A DNA stretch of 64,000 bases from an uncultured Clostridia bacterium. Lineage in GTDB: Bacteria > Bacillota > Clostridia > UBA1381. The position numbers and the translations under genes were made by a program. Positions 62,864 through 64,000 of this stretch are shown here, piece after piece. Numbering within the stretch: position 1 is the first letter of the stretch; the number at the start of each line of letters is the position of its first letter. The notes below the pieces were generated by a model, which did no database searches, had not been told where the DNA came from, and saw only the letters and a list, made by a program, of their open reading frames with translations. The stretch lies in assembly GCA_947591315.1 (NCBI GenBank), contig CANQDD010000011.1, positions 1 to 64,000 on the forward strand, given 5' to 3'.

Positions 62864-63112
62864 ATGTCCGAAAAAATTTTTAATGTAAGAAAAAACGTAA
62901 TCGAAGGTCTCGGCGAAGAGCTTATCGGTATGCTCGGACTCAGTGACGGTGATGAGGTTAAAGCGGTGAAAAACGGAAACGCCGTTGTGCTGCGCAAGAG
63001 TGGCAAGGTTTGCTTTGTGTGCGGCGGCAGCGATAAGGTAACGGAAATCGGAAACGGAAGATTTATGTGCAAAAAATGCCTCGCCGCTGTGAAAAAGGCG
63101 GCGAAGATATAA
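62864..63112 (+). CDS. AbrB-like DNA-binding protein with zinc ribbon
   Basis: An 82-residue protein. Residues 3-45 have the SpoVT/AbrB swapped-hairpin pattern (FNVRKNVIEGLGEELIGMLG, GDEVKAVKNGNAVVLRK) and residues 50-75 a CxxC...CxxC zinc ribbon (CFVCGG and MCKKC). It is probably a small transcription factor. AGGAGG lies before the ATG, behind two tandem structured RNAs. It precedes a separate toxin-antitoxin unit and may itself act as a regulator of it. Specific targets are unknown. Confidence 0.78.
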   Translation: MSEKIFNVRKNVIEGLGEELIGMLGLSDGDEVKAVKNGNAVVLRKSGKVCFVCGGSDKVTEIGNGRFMCKKCLAAVKKAAKI

Positions 63113-63142
63113 AAAACCGACGCGTCTAAGCGTCGGTTTTTG
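63112..63142 (+). terminator. Terminator after the AbrB/zinc gene
   Basis: ACCGACGC pairs with GCGTCGGT over a 6-base loop, flanked by As and five or six Ts. Confidence 0.9.
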
Positions 63143-63150
63143 ATTTTGTG

Positions 63151-63179
63151 TTTACAATCGGTCGGAAATATGGTATAAT
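63151..63179 (+). promoter_or_regulatory. Promoter of the vbhA-fic pair
   Basis: TTTACA (63151-63156) and TATAAT (63174-63179) with a 17-base spacer, about 20 bases before the antitoxin start. Closely alike in sequence to the promoter of structured RNA 2. Confidence 0.82.
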
Positions 63180-63201
63180 AGTAGTAAGGAGAGTGATTGC
63201 C

Positions 63202-63369
63202 ATGAGCGATACGGATAGAATTATTGCCAATGTAAACGCAACAATGGCAATGGAAGGTATGCCTTTGACGAACGATGATAAAATGAGAATACGCGACTGT
63301 CTTGAGGGCAAAAAAAGCTTTGACGAGACGGTTAAAGAACTTGTGGACTTTTACAGGAAAGCAGTATGA
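63202..63369 (+). CDS. vbhA: VbhA-type antitoxin
   Basis: A 55-residue antitoxin of the class I Fic systems. The inhibitory motif (S/T)xxxE(G/N) is present as TMAMEG (within NATMAMEGMPLT), followed by the family pattern DKMRIRDCLEGKKSFDETVKEL split across residues 28-49. Its Glu should block ATP binding in the partner. The start at ATG 63202 has AGGAGAG upstream; the longer frame covers the promoter. It overlaps the Fic gene by 4 bases. Confidence 0.9.
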   Translation: MSDTDRIIANVNATMAMEGMPLTNDDKMRIRDCLEGKKSFDETVKELVDFYRKAV

Positions 63370-63983
63370 ATAATAAATATTACTATGAGTATGAATGGGA
63401 CAGTAAATACTGTTACCCCAAATCCCATGTGCTGAAGAATAAATTAAATATAACAAATCAAGACGAGCTTGAAGCTGCAGAACGTGCCATAACCGCCGTT
63501 AAGACCTCTCAGGCAAGTGTTAAGCATATAAAAGGTAATTTTAATTTTGAACACTTGAAGAAAATTCATAAGTTTTTATTTGAGGATATATATGATTGGG
63601 CAGGCTGTATCAGGACTGTCAATATATCCAAAGGCAATCAATTCTGCCGATTTGATTATATCGAAACACAGATGAATGACCTTTTAAAGAAGCTGAAAGA
63701 TGAAAATTATTTGCTTAACTGCAAAACCATAGATGAAATCGGAAAGCGGCTTGCTTATTATTTAGGTGAAATCAATGTAATACACCCGTTCCGCGAGGGC
63801 AACGGAAGAACACAAAGAATGTTTATCGAGCATCTTGCTTATAATGCAGGGTATGAACTGGATTTTATGAAAATAAGCAGTCAGGATATGCTTGAAGCAA
63901 GCGCCAAAGCATATGCCTGTGAATATGATTTGATGGAAAAGATAATTATAAACGCATTAAGAAAAACCGATAAAAAAGTGTGA
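63366..63983 (+). CDS. fic: Fic family AMPylating toxin
   Basis: A 205-residue Fic protein, with the catalytic motif H140-P-F-R-E-G-N-G-R-T-Q-R151 complete (HPFREGNGRTQR). The flap-like region around GNQFCRFDYIE is also typical. Relatives AMPylate DNA gyrase and topoisomerase IV and stop growth unless bound by VbhA. Its ATG overlaps the antitoxin stop (ATGA). All key residues are intact, so the pair appears functional. Confidence 0.92.
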   Translation: MNNKYYYEYEWDSKYCYPKSHVLKNKLNITNQDELEAAERAITAVKTSQASVKHIKGNFNFEHLKKIHKFLFEDIYDWAGCIRTVNISKGNQFCRFDYIETQMNDLLKKLKDENYLLNCKTIDEIGKRLAYYLGEINVIHPFREGNGRTQRMFIEHLAYNAGYELDFMKISSQDMLEASAKAYACEYDLMEKIIINALRKTDKKV

Positions 63984-63987
63984 TTTT

Positions 63988-64000
63988 ATGAATGATAAGA
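63988..64000 (+). CDS. Start of a further gene, cut by window end
   Basis: An ATG four bases after the fic stop, reading M-N-D-K, continues to the last base of the window. With so little sequence the product cannot be given; close spacing suggests co-transcription with the Fic toxin. Confidence 0.4.

Overview
The window reads as a chromosomal segment of an anaerobic Gram-positive Clostridia (Firmicutes) bacterium, probably a gut commensal. Evidence: AGGAGG-type ribosome binding sites, sigma-A promoters with 17-bp spacers, SLH-anchored surface proteins, a GH112 galacto-N-biose/lacto-N-biose phosphorylase (a mucin- and milk-glycan enzyme), clostridial 4-hydroxybutyrate dehydrogenase, a clostridial large serine recombinase and PhoP-box-like TTAACA repeats. 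Surface proteins ending in an LMLW..L/M-TMRP motif recall pectin-degrading Clostridia such as Monoglobus, but I would not name a genus. No rRNA, tRNA or CRISPR array was seen.

Layout. (1) 1-4356: truA, a DUF5711-like protein, cvpA and ilvD form one operon. (2) 4357-14164: an integrative mobilizable element of about 9.8 kb (serine recombinase, DUF4315 protein, relaxase, MobC, XRE regulator, membrane protein, structured RNA, BspA-like leucine-rich surface protein, 250-bp right-end repeat). It sits inside the ilvD terminator hairpin, whose two arms now flank it. (3) 14367-21875: mostly housekeeping and accessory genes on the minus strand: GH112 phosphorylase, an orphan EutP/EutS pair, DUF1294, a nucleotide-sugar dehydratase, GNAT, an rRNA-type methyltransferase, aquaporin and a LOG-family protein. 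(4) 22031-26567: a large SLH-domain protein and an AraC-type regulator. (5) 26756-30405: a wrecked second copy of the element, holding a recombinase tail, a helicase-nuclease gene and an XRE remnant. (6) 30460-36743: phosphate regulon phoBR plus pstSCAB-phoU. (7) 36849-37333: an isolated third-party element end and a broken relaxase. (8) 37402-51112: an agmatine/putrescine island. (9) 51249-55005: MATE transporter and a third, truncated element copy. (10) 55028-64000: secreted protein, amino-acid ABC transporter lacking its ATPase, SLH-NlpC hydrolase, PHP protein, phosphosugar mutase, two tandem structured RNAs, an AbrB/zinc protein and a VbhA-Fic toxin-antitoxin pair.

The polyamine island is a complete route. 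AguA and AguB make putrescine from agmatine and PotABCD imports polyamines. PatA, an aldehyde dehydrogenase, GabT and 4-hydroxybutyrate dehydrogenase then carry putrescine through aminobutanal, GABA and succinate semialdehyde to 4-hydroxybutyrate. A P-II-like protein with an unusual T-loop and a LuxR-type regulator are linked. Both divergent operons carry a terminator-like hairpin between promoter and first gene.

The most novel signal is a family of three structured RNAs (9726-9886, 62471-62616, 62659-62828). Each starts a few bases after a near-consensus promoter, opens and closes with a long terminal helix, and ends in a GCGGCG / CGCCGC / GCGGCG three-strand module compatible with alternative hairpins. 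Two stand in tandem before the AbrB/zinc gene and one lies in the mobile element just before the LRR surface protein.
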